In this document: in pieces, positions 47,261 through 56,155 of the stretch
Layout of the letters: each line of letters starts with the position of its first letter
Numbering within the stretch: position 1 is the first letter of the stretch
Assembly: GCF_014268505.2 (NCBI RefSeq)
Contig: NZ_JABWQP020000001.1
Location: 1,054,001 to 1,118,000, forward strand
Source of the DNA: Pseudomonas khorasanensis
GTDB taxonomy: Bacteria; Pseudomonadota; Gammaproteobacteria; Pseudomonadales; Pseudomonadaceae
Length of the DNA stretch: 64,000 nt
Reading direction: 5' to 3'
The notes under the pieces: model-generated
Database searches by the model: none
Told to the model about the DNA's origin: nothing
The model's input: only the letters and a program-made list of their open reading frames with translations
Program-made: the position numbers and the translations under genes

Positions 47261-47587
47261 TTAACCGCCATACGTTTGCAGCTTCAACAACCAATGCTGC
47301 TCAGTGGTCCATCCGAGGAAAACCCGAGCCCCCTCGCTTACTTGGCGAACCTCCGTCAAAGGCACTCCAGAAGCTGCTACTCGCAATCCTGTAATAGCCG
47401 GCAGAAACCTTTCACGAAACGCACGGGGCTGTGTCGCGAAATGGGCTTCGATACGTTCAATCGCGAATTGCATTTCTGCGTCAGGCCTGGAGAACTTTTT
47501 GCGCCTGGATTTCGGTTGATCAGGAAGCATCGCCAATTGGCTTGCGTCGATGTCGTTGTAATTGGCGTATAGCGTGCCACCTGTCAA
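47261..47587 (-). CDS. Hypothetical protein, 108 residues
   Basis: A frame with ATG at 47587 and TAA at 47261, just after the P-loop gene on the same strand (gap 36 bases). The protein is soluble-looking and rich in Ala, Arg and Gln: an N-terminal YANYNDIDASQL, a basic SRRKKFSR patch near 29, and C-terminal FLGWTTEQHWLLKLQTYGG. I do not recognise its family. It shares strand and spacing with the kinase-like gene, so they may be one operon. A longer plus-strand frame overlaps it without signs of being real. Confidence 0.4.
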   Translation of the reverse strand: MTGGTLYANYNDIDASQLAMLPDQPKSRRKKFSRPDAEMQFAIERIEAHFATQPRAFRERFLPAITGLRVAASGVPLTEVRQVSEGARVFLGWTTEQHWLLKLQTYGG

Positions 47588-47623
47588 AAATGGATGCCAT
47601 TTCCGGCGCGGTGGCCAATCACA

Positions 47624-48322
47624 TCAAGAGTCAGGAACTGAGTTTCGACTGATAGCCGATCGATGCGGGGCTGCAGCACTGCTCGCAATGCTGGAGCCCG
47701 CTTTTTTGCAATGGCTCATCGCCCTATTGATCTCCATTACCACCCGCCTCGTCGCCTCCTCGATCGCTCCCTCATTGCGGCATAAAAACCAGCCCTGCTC
47801 CGCAGCGGCCTGCTCAAACGCCTGGGTACAAGCGACATGCTCCTCCAGACCGCGAAGCACAGTACTGCTCAAGCCGCGTCGTCGTGCCCCTGCCCTCGCC
47901 CACGAAATATTTGCCGCGGTGACCACTCCGACATGCAGGTCTGGCACTTGAACGTTGCGCTCAATATTCAACTGGAGGATTTCTGAAAACGGGACTGCTC
48001 GGCGAAACGCAGCATCGGACGGATACCAGCGATCGATCAGGATGATGCTGTCGGTGGGTTGTTTGGTCAGCACGTGCCGGGAAATCCAGCGGCGGCTATC
48101 AGCCAGGCGTTGGCAGACTTCCAGCTCCAGATCCCGGTCAGGATGTCGGACGAGCCGGTTCACCAAGTGCATTGTTTCGCCCCTGAACGGGTCGCTTTTT
48201 TTCTCGCACAGTCGGATGACTTTCTTGTTGTCTGCCCTGAGGGCTTCAGTGATGGCCTCTAACAACGTTGTTTTGCCGACGCCTTTAGGGCCATCCAGAG
48301 CGACAAACAGCGGACGATTCAT
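47624..48322 (-). CDS. Thymidylate-kinase-like P-loop protein
   Basis: 232 residues. P-loop ALDGPKGVGKTTLLEAI (residues 8-24) and a DRWYPSDAAFRRAVP stretch near 97 (DRW/Y-type motif of dTMP kinases), then RARRRGLSST near 140 where kinases have the LID. It is close to dTMP kinase in size but the tail (residues 200-232, Ser/Ala-rich) is unusual. A standard tmk gene is normally next to holB, which is not here, so this is an accessory nucleotide kinase or a relative with another role. ATG 48322. Confidence 0.65.
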   Translation of the reverse strand: MNRPLFVALDGPKGVGKTTLLEAITEALRADNKKVIRLCEKKSDPFRGETMHLVNRLVRHPDRDLELEVCQRLADSRRWISRHVLTKQPTDSIILIDRWYPSDAAFRRAVPFSEILQLNIERNVQVPDLHVGVVTAANISWARAGARRRGLSSTVLRGLEEHVACTQAFEQAAAEQGWFLCRNEGAIEEATRRVVMEINRAMSHCKKAGSSIASSAAAPHRSAISRNSVPDS

Positions 48323-48419
48323 TTTTCACAGGCTCTAACGAAGAGTGGCGAACACTCTAACGGATTAATGCAGGCGCTGAGCGCGACGTATTTGCCTGAG
48401 GGGCCATCGCCTGAGTAGA

Positions 48420-48440
48420 ATGCGATTCATTATCAATCAT
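48420..48440 (+). promoter_or_regulatory. Fur-box-like site before the ECF sigma gene
   Basis: Reverse reading gives TTGATAATGAATCGCA, similar to the GATAATGATAATC Fur core. It lies just upstream of the sigma-factor ATG (48453). Iron control is usual for FecI-type sigma genes. Confidence 0.45.
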
Positions 48441-48452
48441 GTATGTCCCGGG

Positions 48453-48977
48453 ATGCCGATGCGTAGCGACGAAACACTAGGTACTGCAGATCCAGGGCTG
48501 CTCTATCGCACCCACTTCTCGTGGTTACAGGGCTGGCTGGTCCGACGCATCGGATGTCGCGATAACGCCGCAGATCTGGCGCAGGACACCTTTGTTCGTG
48601 TGCTCAAACACCGCCATCAGTCCGGCGCTCTGCGCGAACCCCGCGCCTATTTGAGCAGCATCGCCCGCGGTCTGTTGATTGATCAGTATCGTCGTCGCGA
48701 ACTTGAACGCGCCTACCTGGAAAGCATCACGTTGCTGCCTCAACACGAGGTTCCCTCGGAAGAAAGCCGGCTTATGATTCTTGACGCGCTTGAGCGCATC
48801 GACCGCATGCTCGACATGCTTAAACCAAGAGTTCGCCAGGCGTTTTTATTTGCCCGACTCGACGGCCTGACCTGCGCCCAAATCGCCGAAAAGCTCGGTG
48901 TTTCCCGCGCGACGGTGGAACGCGACCTGGCCACAGCCCTGCAACATTGCTATCGCTTGCGTTATGTCGAGGCCTGA
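48453..48977 (+). CDS. ECF sigma factor, FecI-like
   Basis: 174 residues from ATG 48453 (MPMRSDETLG); another ATG is 6 bases on. Region 2 (DNAADLAQDTFVRVL near 34) and region 4 with helix-turn-helix (LDGLTCAQIAEKLGVSRATVERDL near 132) are clear. FecI-type factors turn on a TonB receptor gene after a signal from FecR. Its stop overlaps the fecR-like start by 14 bases. A Fur-box-like site upstream suggests iron repression. Confidence 0.9.
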   Translation: MPMRSDETLGTADPGLLYRTHFSWLQGWLVRRIGCRDNAADLAQDTFVRVLKHRHQSGALREPRAYLSSIARGLLIDQYRRRELERAYLESITLLPQHEVPSEESRLMILDALERIDRMLDMLKPRVRQAFLFARLDGLTCAQIAEKLGVSRATVERDLATALQHCYRLRYVEA

Positions 48978-49944
48978 GCCCGAGGCGCTGGATCCGGCCA
49001 TTGTCGAGCAGGCGATCCAATGGCTGGTGCGCCTTCGCTTCAATCAAGCCGATGAACAGACACAGCGCACATTTGAGCACTGGCTGCAGCAGCGCCCAGA
49101 GCATGTAGTGGCGTGGCGGCGTGTGGAAACGCTTGGCGATGAATTCGAAGGCGTGCCAGCTCAGCTGGCTCGACAAACCCTTAAGGGCGCCCGGCAGGGA
49201 ATACGCCGGCGGGAAAGCCTGAAGCTACTGGGCGTATTGGCGACCGTCGGCACGGCAGCCTGGCTCGGCCGCGACTACACTCCCCTGCCCTCCATGCTTG
49301 CAGAGCAGCGCAGCAGCACCGGCGAGCAGCGACGTTTCCAACTCGATGATGGCAGCCTTATTCAGCTCAATAGCGACAGCGCCGTGGACAGCGATTTCGA
49401 CGCCCAGCGACGTCTGATCATCCTGCGACGTGGTGAAATCATCGTGAATGTCGGCGCGGACCCACACTCGTCTCAAGCGCGACCGTTATGGGTGCAATCT
49501 CGCGATGGGATCATGCGAGCCCACAGTTCCCGCTTTCTGGTGCGCGAGCGTGACGACGGCACCCTGGTCGCGGCGCAGGAAGGATCAGTCACGGTTTTCC
49601 CTGGCTCCAGTCAAACGCCTGCGAGCCGCAGCGTCCCGGCAGACAATCAACTGCTGTTCACATCAAGCGGCACCCGAACGCTCAGGGACGACGGCCTTGA
49701 TTTATGGAGTTGGGGTGACGGCGTAATCAGCGCGCGGCATATGCGCCTTGGTGACTTCATCGAGGAATTGTCGCGTTATCGCCCCGGAATATTGCGCTGC
49801 GCCGAAGAGGTTGCTGATCGTCGCGTTTCCGGCACCTTCCAACTCGCCGACAACGATCGGGTCCTGGCATTGATCGCGCAGTCACTGCGCCTGCACATCG
49901 ATTATCGGACCCGTTATTGGGTGACCGTGACCGCTGCCACCTGA
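48964..49944 (+). CDS. FecR-like anti-sigma regulator
   Basis: 326 residues from ATG 48964. N-terminal cytoplasmic anti-sigma part with the family motif QAIQWLVRLRFNQADE (near 16) and HWLQQRPEHVVAWRRVE (near 42), a single membrane segment near 90-107 (KLLGVLATVGTAAWLG), and a periplasmic FecR domain (RRFQLDDGSLIQLNSDSAV near 125). It passes the occupied-receptor signal from the TonB receptor to the sigma factor. The twin Arg before the segment (IRRRESLKL) suggests Tat export, as seen for FecR proteins. Confidence 0.9.
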   Translation: MSRPEPEALDPAIVEQAIQWLVRLRFNQADEQTQRTFEHWLQQRPEHVVAWRRVETLGDEFEGVPAQLARQTLKGARQGIRRRESLKLLGVLATVGTAAWLGRDYTPLPSMLAEQRSSTGEQRRFQLDDGSLIQLNSDSAVDSDFDAQRRLIILRRGEIIVNVGADPHSSQARPLWVQSRDGIMRAHSSRFLVRERDDGTLVAAQEGSVTVFPGSSQTPASRSVPADNQLLFTSSGTRTLRDDGLDLWSWGDGVISARHMRLGDFIEELSRYRPGILRCAEEVADRRVSGTFQLADNDRVLALIAQSLRLHIDYRTRYWVTVTAAT

Positions 49945-49977
49945 GTCCCCCTCGTTATTTTTTGCTATCTGAAAAAT

Positions 49978-49996
49978 AATGAGGTGGTTTCTCATT
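49978..49996. promoter_or_regulatory. AATGAG-N7-CTCATT inverted repeat before the receptor gene
   Basis: A 6-bp perfect inverted repeat in the 120-base gap between fecR-like and receptor genes, about 70 bases before ATG 50065. Could be a Fur site or the ECF sigma promoter region. Confidence 0.35.
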
Positions 49997-50064
49997 CTCG
50001 TTCGACCTCTAAGGAAGGCCGGAATACAGGCCAGTCTGCCGATGTCCTTTCTTGGAGCGAGAAA

Positions 50065-52455
50065 ATGAGTTCGTCCCCTGTTTCGCAGCGCCATCCATTG
50101 AATCGTGCCTTGCACGGTGCGATTTTGGGTTTGATCGTGAGCAGCTACGCATTGCCATCGCTGGCGCAAACCTCGGGCGCTGACCAGAGCAGTCAGGTCA
50201 AACAGTGGAACATCGCCCCTGGCCCACTGGCGCCGGCGCTTGACCGCTTTGCGCGCGAGGCTGGCATCAGTCTTTCCTTCGACGCGTCGAGTGTGGCGAA
50301 CCGCACCACTGCTGGCGTGAATGGCACGCTCGATACGTCGGCAGCGCTGTCATCGTTGCTCCAGGGCAGCGAATTGCAAGTCGAGCAGCAAGGCCCGAAT
50401 GCCTACCTGTTGTCCCCTCAAGCAAAGCCCGCCGGCCCGCTTGAGCTTGGCGCAACGGACGTCGAGGACTACCGCCTCGCCCCGCTCATCATCAATGCCA
50501 AGGTCAGGGTCAGTGCCGACGACGACGCCAACTCGGTGGTCGCCAAGGAGCTCTGGGTTGGCGGCAAGGTGGCAACCAGCATTCTCAATACACCGGCATC
50601 GGTGTCGGTGGTGACCAACAAGGAAATGCAGCAACGCAGCGTCAGCACTACGGAAGAGGCGCTGCAATACACGCCGGGCGTGGTCAGTGACTTCTATGGT
50701 ACGGATGACCGCAACGACTATTTCCAGATCCGCGGCTTCCAGGCCACCACTTACCGTGACGGCTTGACCCTGAGTTCGATGCGCGGCGTACGCGAAGATC
50801 CGTTCGCCTATGAGCGCATCGAGATTCTGCGTGGTGCCAACTCAACGCTGTTTGGCCCTGCGGATCCGGGCGGTTCGGTGAATTTCGTGACCAAACAACC
50901 GCGTTTCGAGAAGTTTGGCCAAGGCTATGTGACCTACGGTTCGTTTGACCATGTCGAGACAGGCATCGATGTCGGCGATGCGTTGAATGACGACAAAACC
51001 CTGGCTGGTCGCTTTACCGCCAAAGGCCAGAACAGCGACCGCGAATACGACCATTCGCAGGACGACAACCAGTTGTTTATGGGTGGCCTGACCTGGGCAC
51101 CTACGGACTACACGTCAGCGACGTTGATTCTGGACTATCTGAAAACCGAGAGTTCACCGAACAGTGGTGGCTATCCACTGGACAGGGAATACGACCGCAG
51201 CAAGTTTTATGGCGAGCCCAGCTACAACTTTCATGATGTCGAGCGCACCAGCCTCAGCGGTAACATCACCCATGACTTCGACAACGGTTTCGTACTGCGC
51301 AGCAATCTGCGTTACAGCAAGTTGACCGATGATTTTGGCTACGTTTACCTCAGCGACAGTGCCGCACGGGTCGGTACCAGCGTTGACCGGTACCTGTTTG
51401 GAACGGACACTGAAGCCGATCAGTTCAACGGCAATCTGATGCTGCAATACGATGCCCGTTTCGAGAACATCGACAGCAGCAGCCTGGTGGGCGTGGAGTA
51501 CCTCGATTCGACCACCAAGGAAAGCTCGGTCTACGCCCTGACCACCCCGATCGATATTGCAAATCCCGTATTTACGGGTGTTCCACGTTCAATCACGCCG
51601 TATGCCGTCAACAAGCGGGACGCGACCACCAAAGCCGTATTCCTTCAGCAGAACCTGTCGTTCTACGAGCGCTTCATCGTCACCGCAGGTGTGCGCAACG
51701 ACTCGATGGACCTGACGAGCAAAGGTTTGCAATCCCGTGAGAAAGACAACTTCTCCGAAACTTCCTACCGGGGTGCGTTGACCTATATCGTCAACGATGA
51801 GGTGTCCACCTATGTGAGCATGGTCGAGTCCGTCTCGCCGCCGCAGGTTGGCGTAACACCGCAGACCGGCAGGCAGTACGAAGTAGGCGTGAAGTATGCG
51901 CCGATGGGCATGGACGCACTGTTCTCCGCAGCCGTTTATGACCTGACCCAGGAAAACGTCACCATCGCCGTGGTGCTGCCCAGCGGCATCATTGAGCAAC
52001 AGACGGTGGGCGAATCGCAGGCACGTGGCCTCGATCTGGAGGCCAAAGCGCAGGTGACGCAGAACCTCAGTCTGATTGGTGGCTATTCCTATATGGAATC
52101 AGAAGTACTGCGCGGTTCGTTGTACGACGGCAGCTCCCTGAAAGGTAATGAATTTGCCACGGCACCCAAGCATTCCGCTTCGCTCTGGAGCTATTACGAC
52201 GTACCCGACACTGATGTCAGCGTGGGCTTGGGCGCGCGCTACGTCGGCTCTTATTACTTTGATGCAGCCAACTCCGGCAAAAGCGACGGCACCACGCTGT
52301 TCGACGCCGCGTTCAACTACAAGATCGCCAAGGGCACCGACCTTGCGGTGAACGTCAGCAACCTGCTGGATGAGCAGCACGTGGTCGGTTCCGGCACAGC
52401 GAACTTCTACAACCCGGGTCGCGAGATTACCGCCAAACTGAGCTACAACTGGTAA
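50065..52455 (+). CDS. TonB-dependent siderophore receptor with signalling domain
   Basis: 796 residues from ATG 50065 (RBS GGAGCGAG). Signal peptide ends near SLAQ, followed by an STN signalling domain (WNIAPGPLAPALDRFAREAGISL near 50), a TonB box-like stretch near 135-145, the plug (EALQYTPGVVSDFYG, DGLTL, GANSTLFGPADPGGSVNFVTK) and a 22-strand-type barrel ending NPGREITAKLSYNW with terminal aromatic. The siderophore looks ferrichrome/hydroxamate-like by family, not proven. Its own signalling domain links it to the FecR-sigma pair upstream. Confidence 0.92.
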   Translation: MSSSPVSQRHPLNRALHGAILGLIVSSYALPSLAQTSGADQSSQVKQWNIAPGPLAPALDRFAREAGISLSFDASSVANRTTAGVNGTLDTSAALSSLLQGSELQVEQQGPNAYLLSPQAKPAGPLELGATDVEDYRLAPLIINAKVRVSADDDANSVVAKELWVGGKVATSILNTPASVSVVTNKEMQQRSVSTTEEALQYTPGVVSDFYGTDDRNDYFQIRGFQATTYRDGLTLSSMRGVREDPFAYERIEILRGANSTLFGPADPGGSVNFVTKQPRFEKFGQGYVTYGSFDHVETGIDVGDALNDDKTLAGRFTAKGQNSDREYDHSQDDNQLFMGGLTWAPTDYTSATLILDYLKTESSPNSGGYPLDREYDRSKFYGEPSYNFHDVERTSLSGNITHDFDNGFVLRSNLRYSKLTDDFGYVYLSDSAARVGTSVDRYLFGTDTEADQFNGNLMLQYDARFENIDSSSLVGVEYLDSTTKESSVYALTTPIDIANPVFTGVPRSITPYAVNKRDATTKAVFLQQNLSFYERFIVTAGVRNDSMDLTSKGLQSREKDNFSETSYRGALTYIVNDEVSTYVSMVESVSPPQVGVTPQTGRQYEVGVKYAPMGMDALFSAAVYDLTQENVTIAVVLPSGIIEQQTVGESQARGLDLEAKAQVTQNLSLIGGYSYMESEVLRGSLYDGSSLKGNEFATAPKHSASLWSYYDVPDTDVSVGLGARYVGSYYFDAANSGKSDGTTLFDAAFNYKIAKGTDLAVNVSNLLDEQHVVGSGTANFYNPGREITAKLSYNW

Positions 52456-52488
52456 ACAGGCGGGTAAGCCTTTTTCCCATACAGGAAA

Positions 52489-52514
52489 CGGTGCCCGCTT
52501 TACCGCGGGCACCG
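52489..52514 (+). terminator. Hairpin after the receptor gene
   Basis: CGGTGCCCGC and GCGGGCACCG form a 10-bp perfect stem with 6-base loop TTTACC, 33 bases after the receptor stop. No clear T-run follows, so terminator function is likely but not certain. Confidence 0.6.
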
Positions 52515-52588
52515 TCAACCTGCTCATCAATCCTTGACCTCACACAAAATGCTCACGAGCCCCCGTCGTCCAACGATTAACGCAGGCC

Positions 52589-53521
52589 TTACGAAACGCT
52601 GCTGAAGGCGCCTGAGGTTTCTGCGGGCTGCCGTTCGGCCCGCAGAAAATCCACAAACGCCCTGAGCGGCGAAGGCATATGGCGGCGCCCGTGGTAATAA
52701 AGAAACGGGCCGTCGAAGGCCTGCCACCAGTCCTCCAGGATCGGCACCAGACGACCATCGGATAGCGCCTCGCGCAGAAAGTCCTCAAAGGTATAGACGA
52801 TGCCCAGCCCGTTAATGGCCGAGCGGATTTTCAAATCGTGCGACGACGTCAGCAACTGCCCCTGAGGCGGGATGCGTACAACACGTCCGTCTTTATGAAA
52901 CTCAAACACGCCCACTTTTCCACTCTCGAACCGATGGCCAAGCAATTCGTGCGCTGACAGTTCTTCGGGTTGAACAGGTGTGCCACGTTCAGCCAGATAG
53001 CTCGGGGCGGCGGCTGCAACGAAGCGCTGGCGACGCGGGCCTATGGGCACGGCGATCATGTCTTTGGCGAGGTTCTCTTCGTAGCGCACACCGGCGTCAT
53101 ACCCGCCGGCGTTGGCGTCGATAAAGGCGTTGTCCATGACAACTTCGACGCTGACCCCAGGATAAAGACGCAGAAATCGCGCCAACAGGTCGGGCAACAG
53201 AAAGCGTGCCACCGGCACCGGCACATTGAGCTTCAGCGTGCCGACCGGCCGCTGAGCGTCGTCGTCCAGATCGTTGAAAGCGGCATCGATTTCCCGCAGG
53301 GCCGGGAGCAAGCGTTCGAGCAATCGCTCGCCGGCAGCCGTCGGCGTGACGCTACGGGTCGTGCGATTGAGCAGGCGCAAACCCAGATCGCCTTCCAGCC
53401 TGCGTATGCAGTCGCTCAGCGATGAGGCGGACAGACCCCGCTTCTGCGCGGCAGCACGAAAGCCCCCTGCCTCGACCACCGCCGCAAATATTGACACATC
53501 GGTAAGGTTTGGTTTACTCAT
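52589..53521 (-). CDS. LysR-family regulator (divergent to an SDR gene)
   Basis: 310 residues from ATG 53521 (MSKPNLTDVSIFAAVV) with GGAGGAGG upstream. N-terminal winged HTH (VVEAGGFRAAAQKRGLSASSLSDCIRRLEGDLG) and a LysR substrate domain. The target is likely the divergent SDR gene at 53666, 144 bases away. The co-inducer is unknown. Confidence 0.88.
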   Translation of the reverse strand: MSKPNLTDVSIFAAVVEAGGFRAAAQKRGLSASSLSDCIRRLEGDLGLRLLNRTTRSVTPTAAGERLLERLLPALREIDAAFNDLDDDAQRPVGTLKLNVPVPVARFLLPDLLARFLRLYPGVSVEVVMDNAFIDANAGGYDAGVRYEENLAKDMIAVPIGPRRQRFVAAAAPSYLAERGTPVQPEELSAHELLGHRFESGKVGVFEFHKDGRVVRIPPQGQLLTSSHDLKIRSAINGLGIVYTFEDFLREALSDGRLVPILEDWWQAFDGPFLYYHGRRHMPSPLRAFVDFLRAERQPAETSGAFSSVS

Positions 53522-53665
53522 CAAGGCCTCCTCCGGCGGGACTCACTGTACGCCATGCCGTACGGGTCATCCATCGTTGCCCGACTTATCGTCAGGCAAC
53601 CGTACACCGATACTGCTCACTCGCCCCGCCCGCCGGGAACCTGCAACGCGAATGAGAATTCCCCG

Positions 53666-54712
53666 ATGACCCATTCATCCGCCACTTCGAAAATTACCCC
53701 GACCCGACGTATCCTCAAGGCCGCCAGAGCGCTGTTCGCCAGTGCTGCGCTGGCGAGCACGCTGGCTGTGGAGGCGTCTCCAAGGACCGAGCCGAAACCG
53801 GACTGGTCAACCCACGACATGCCCAGCCAGAAAGGCCGCATCGTGCTGGTGACCGGTGGGACCAGCGGCATGGGCTATGAAGACGCGCTGGCTCTGACGC
53901 GAGCCGGTGCCGAGGTGATCATCGCCGCACGCAACGCCGAGCGCGGCCGCGAAGCGATTGCGAACATCAAACAGGCCGTGCCAGGAGCACGCGTGCAGTT
54001 CGAAGCGCTGGATCTCTCCAATCTGCAATCTGTGCGAGACCTCGCCAACCGCCTGCAAGGGCGCCTGCCGAAGCTCGACGTGCTGATCAACAACGCCGCC
54101 ATCATGTCGCCGCCTGTTCGGGGTATTTCGGTCGACGGTTATGAGATGCAGCTGGCGACCAATTATCTGGGGCATTTCGCCTTGACCGGCCTGCTGATGC
54201 CGCTGCTGCGCAAAAGTGAAGATCCACGGGTTGTCAGTCTGTCGAGCATCGCCGCAGGGCGCGCGAAACTTAACTTCGACGATCTGCAGGCCGAGCGTAA
54301 TTACGACCCCTTCGCCACCTACAGCCAATCAAAACTCGCGGTGCTCAAGTGGAGTCTTCATCTGCAGCAGCGCAGCGATGCCGCCGGTTGGGGAATACGC
54401 AGCATCGCCGCTCACCCCGGCGTTGCCGTGACCGAGTTGATTGCCCGTGGCCCAGGACTGGACAGCGAATTCGGCAAGCAATGGGCTGTAGACCGCGACG
54501 TCTATCATTCGGCGGCACAGGGCGCGTTGCCCACGCTGTATGCGGCGACGGCGCTGGAGGCTGTCGGCGGTGCCTACTACGGGCCCACCGGAGATAACGA
54601 GAAGCGCGGGCCGCTGGGCTTCGCCAAGATGCCACCGGCCGCTGCCGATCGCTCGGATGCCGACGCGCTGTGGCAACTTTCGGAGCGATTGACTGGCGTC
54701 ATTTACCGCTGA
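53666..54712 (+). CDS. SDR oxidoreductase with a signal-like N-terminus
   Basis: 348 residues from ATG 53666. An N-terminal 45 residues (RRILKAARALFASAALASTLAVEAS) look like a signal peptide or Tat signal, unusual for an SDR. Then a Rossmann fold VLVTGGTSGMGYEDAL (near 58), LINNAAIMSPP (near 145) and catalytic YSQSKLA (Tyr near 220, Lys +4). Its sequence is of the retinol-dehydrogenase/WWOX-like group. A longer start is possible but overlaps the control region. A second Met (MPSQKGR, near 52) could give a leaderless cytosolic form. Confidence 0.75.
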   Translation: MTHSSATSKITPTRRILKAARALFASAALASTLAVEASPRTEPKPDWSTHDMPSQKGRIVLVTGGTSGMGYEDALALTRAGAEVIIAARNAERGREAIANIKQAVPGARVQFEALDLSNLQSVRDLANRLQGRLPKLDVLINNAAIMSPPVRGISVDGYEMQLATNYLGHFALTGLLMPLLRKSEDPRVVSLSSIAAGRAKLNFDDLQAERNYDPFATYSQSKLAVLKWSLHLQQRSDAAGWGIRSIAAHPGVAVTELIARGPGLDSEFGKQWAVDRDVYHSAAQGALPTLYAATALEAVGGAYYGPTGDNEKRGPLGFAKMPPAAADRSDADALWQLSERLTGVIYR

Positions 54713-54770
54713 CCGCGACTGGCACGGGATCGCCCGTGCCAACGCCGCGCCACTCCCACAGGAGCGCACC

Positions 54771-56081
54771 ATGGATCTGTCCCTTCTCTCCCGCCGCACA
54801 AGCGCCATCATCAATGCCGAGGCCCACGAACTGCGCCCTGCCCTCAACGGCTTTCTATTGTTCGTTTGTTTGTTTGCCGGCTACTTCATGCTCCGCCCGA
54901 TACGCGAATCGATGGGCATCACGGCCGGCGTCGAGAACTTGCAGTGGCTGTTCACCGCGACCTTCTTCGTCATGCTGGCGGCCGTTCCGCTGTTCGCCTG
55001 GCTTAGCGCACGTGTGCCGCGCCTGCATTTTGTGGACTGGGTGTACGGTTTTTTCTGCGCCAACCTGCTGTTGTTCGCCGCCTTGTTCCTGGGCGAGGAA
55101 AGCCCGTGGCTGGCCCGGGTGTTTTACGTCTGGATATCGGTCTACAACCTGTTCGTCGTATCGGTCGGCTGGAGCCTGATGGCCGATGTATTCGACAGCG
55201 CCCAGGCCAAACGCCTGTTCGCATTCATCGCAGCGGGCGCAAGCGTCGGGGGCCTGACGGGTCCGGCACTCAGCGCCTTGCTGATCGGCCCGCTGGGTGA
55301 GTCCGGCCTGATGCTGCTGGCCGCTGTTTTGTTGGGCGCCGCAATGTTGTTCAAGCGCAGGCTGATGCGTTGGCGTGAACAGGGTGGCGCAGGCCGCCCC
55401 GGTGCCGCGCCGAGCGAGAGCCCCCGCAGGCCCTTGCCGGGCAATCCATTCAGCGGCATGACCGCCGTTTTGAAATCGCCTTATCTGCTCGGTATCTGCG
55501 GCTTTGTGGTGCTGCTGGCCACTGTCACCACATTTCTCTACTTCGAGCAGGCGCGCGTCGTGGCCGAACATTTTCCGGACCGCGAGGCGCAGGTGCGCGT
55601 GTTCGGCATCATCGACTTTGTCGTGCAGGCGGGCGCCCTGCTCTGCCAGCTGTTCATCACCGGGCGCGTCGCCCAAAAGCTAGGCGTCGGCGTGCTGTTG
55701 GCGATGGTGCCGCTGATCATGTGCGCCGGGTTCATCGCACTGATTTTCGCGCCCAGCTTCGGCTTGATCGCCGCGCTGATGATCGTACGCCGGATCGGTG
55801 AATACGCGTTCGTGCGCCCCGGCCGAGAAATGCTGTTCGCCCCGCTCGATGCCGAAAGCAAGTACAAGGCCAAGAATGTCATCGACACGGTGGTCTACCG
55901 CGCCGGCGACGCCATCAGTGCCTGGGCGAAAAGCGCACTGGACATGCTCGGCCAGGGCGCAGGCATGGCTGCGCTGATCGGCGCGCTGTGTGCACTGCTG
56001 TGGGGTCTGCTGGGATGGCGGCTCGGCAAGCGGGCGGACCGACAATCAAGTGTGTCGGCAGTGGTGCCCAGCGCTGCGTAG
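54771..56081 (+). CDS. MFS-type NTP/NDP exchange transporter-like protein
   Basis: 436 residues, about twelve hydrophobic segments. The N-terminus YFMLRPIRESMGITAGVENLQWLF fits the ATP/ADP translocase-like AAA family that occurs in many free-living proteobacteria, and YAFVRPGREMLFAPLDAESKYKAKN is conserved in that group. Substrate in these relatives is not known. It follows the SDR gene by 58 bases, so the two may be co-transcribed. Confidence 0.75.
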   Translation: MDLSLLSRRTSAIINAEAHELRPALNGFLLFVCLFAGYFMLRPIRESMGITAGVENLQWLFTATFFVMLAAVPLFAWLSARVPRLHFVDWVYGFFCANLLLFAALFLGEESPWLARVFYVWISVYNLFVVSVGWSLMADVFDSAQAKRLFAFIAAGASVGGLTGPALSALLIGPLGESGLMLLAAVLLGAAMLFKRRLMRWREQGGAGRPGAAPSESPRRPLPGNPFSGMTAVLKSPYLLGICGFVVLLATVTTFLYFEQARVVAEHFPDREAQVRVFGIIDFVVQAGALLCQLFITGRVAQKLGVGVLLAMVPLIMCAGFIALIFAPSFGLIAALMIVRRIGEYAFVRPGREMLFAPLDAESKYKAKNVIDTVVYRAGDAISAWAKSALDMLGQGAGMAALIGALCALLWGLLGWRLGKRADRQSSVSAVVPSAA

Positions 56082-56155
56082 CGCTAAAGGTTCATGCAAA
56101 ACGGGACGGGTTGATTGCTGTGAATACGCAATCCGCCCTTCTCTCGACGGAATTT

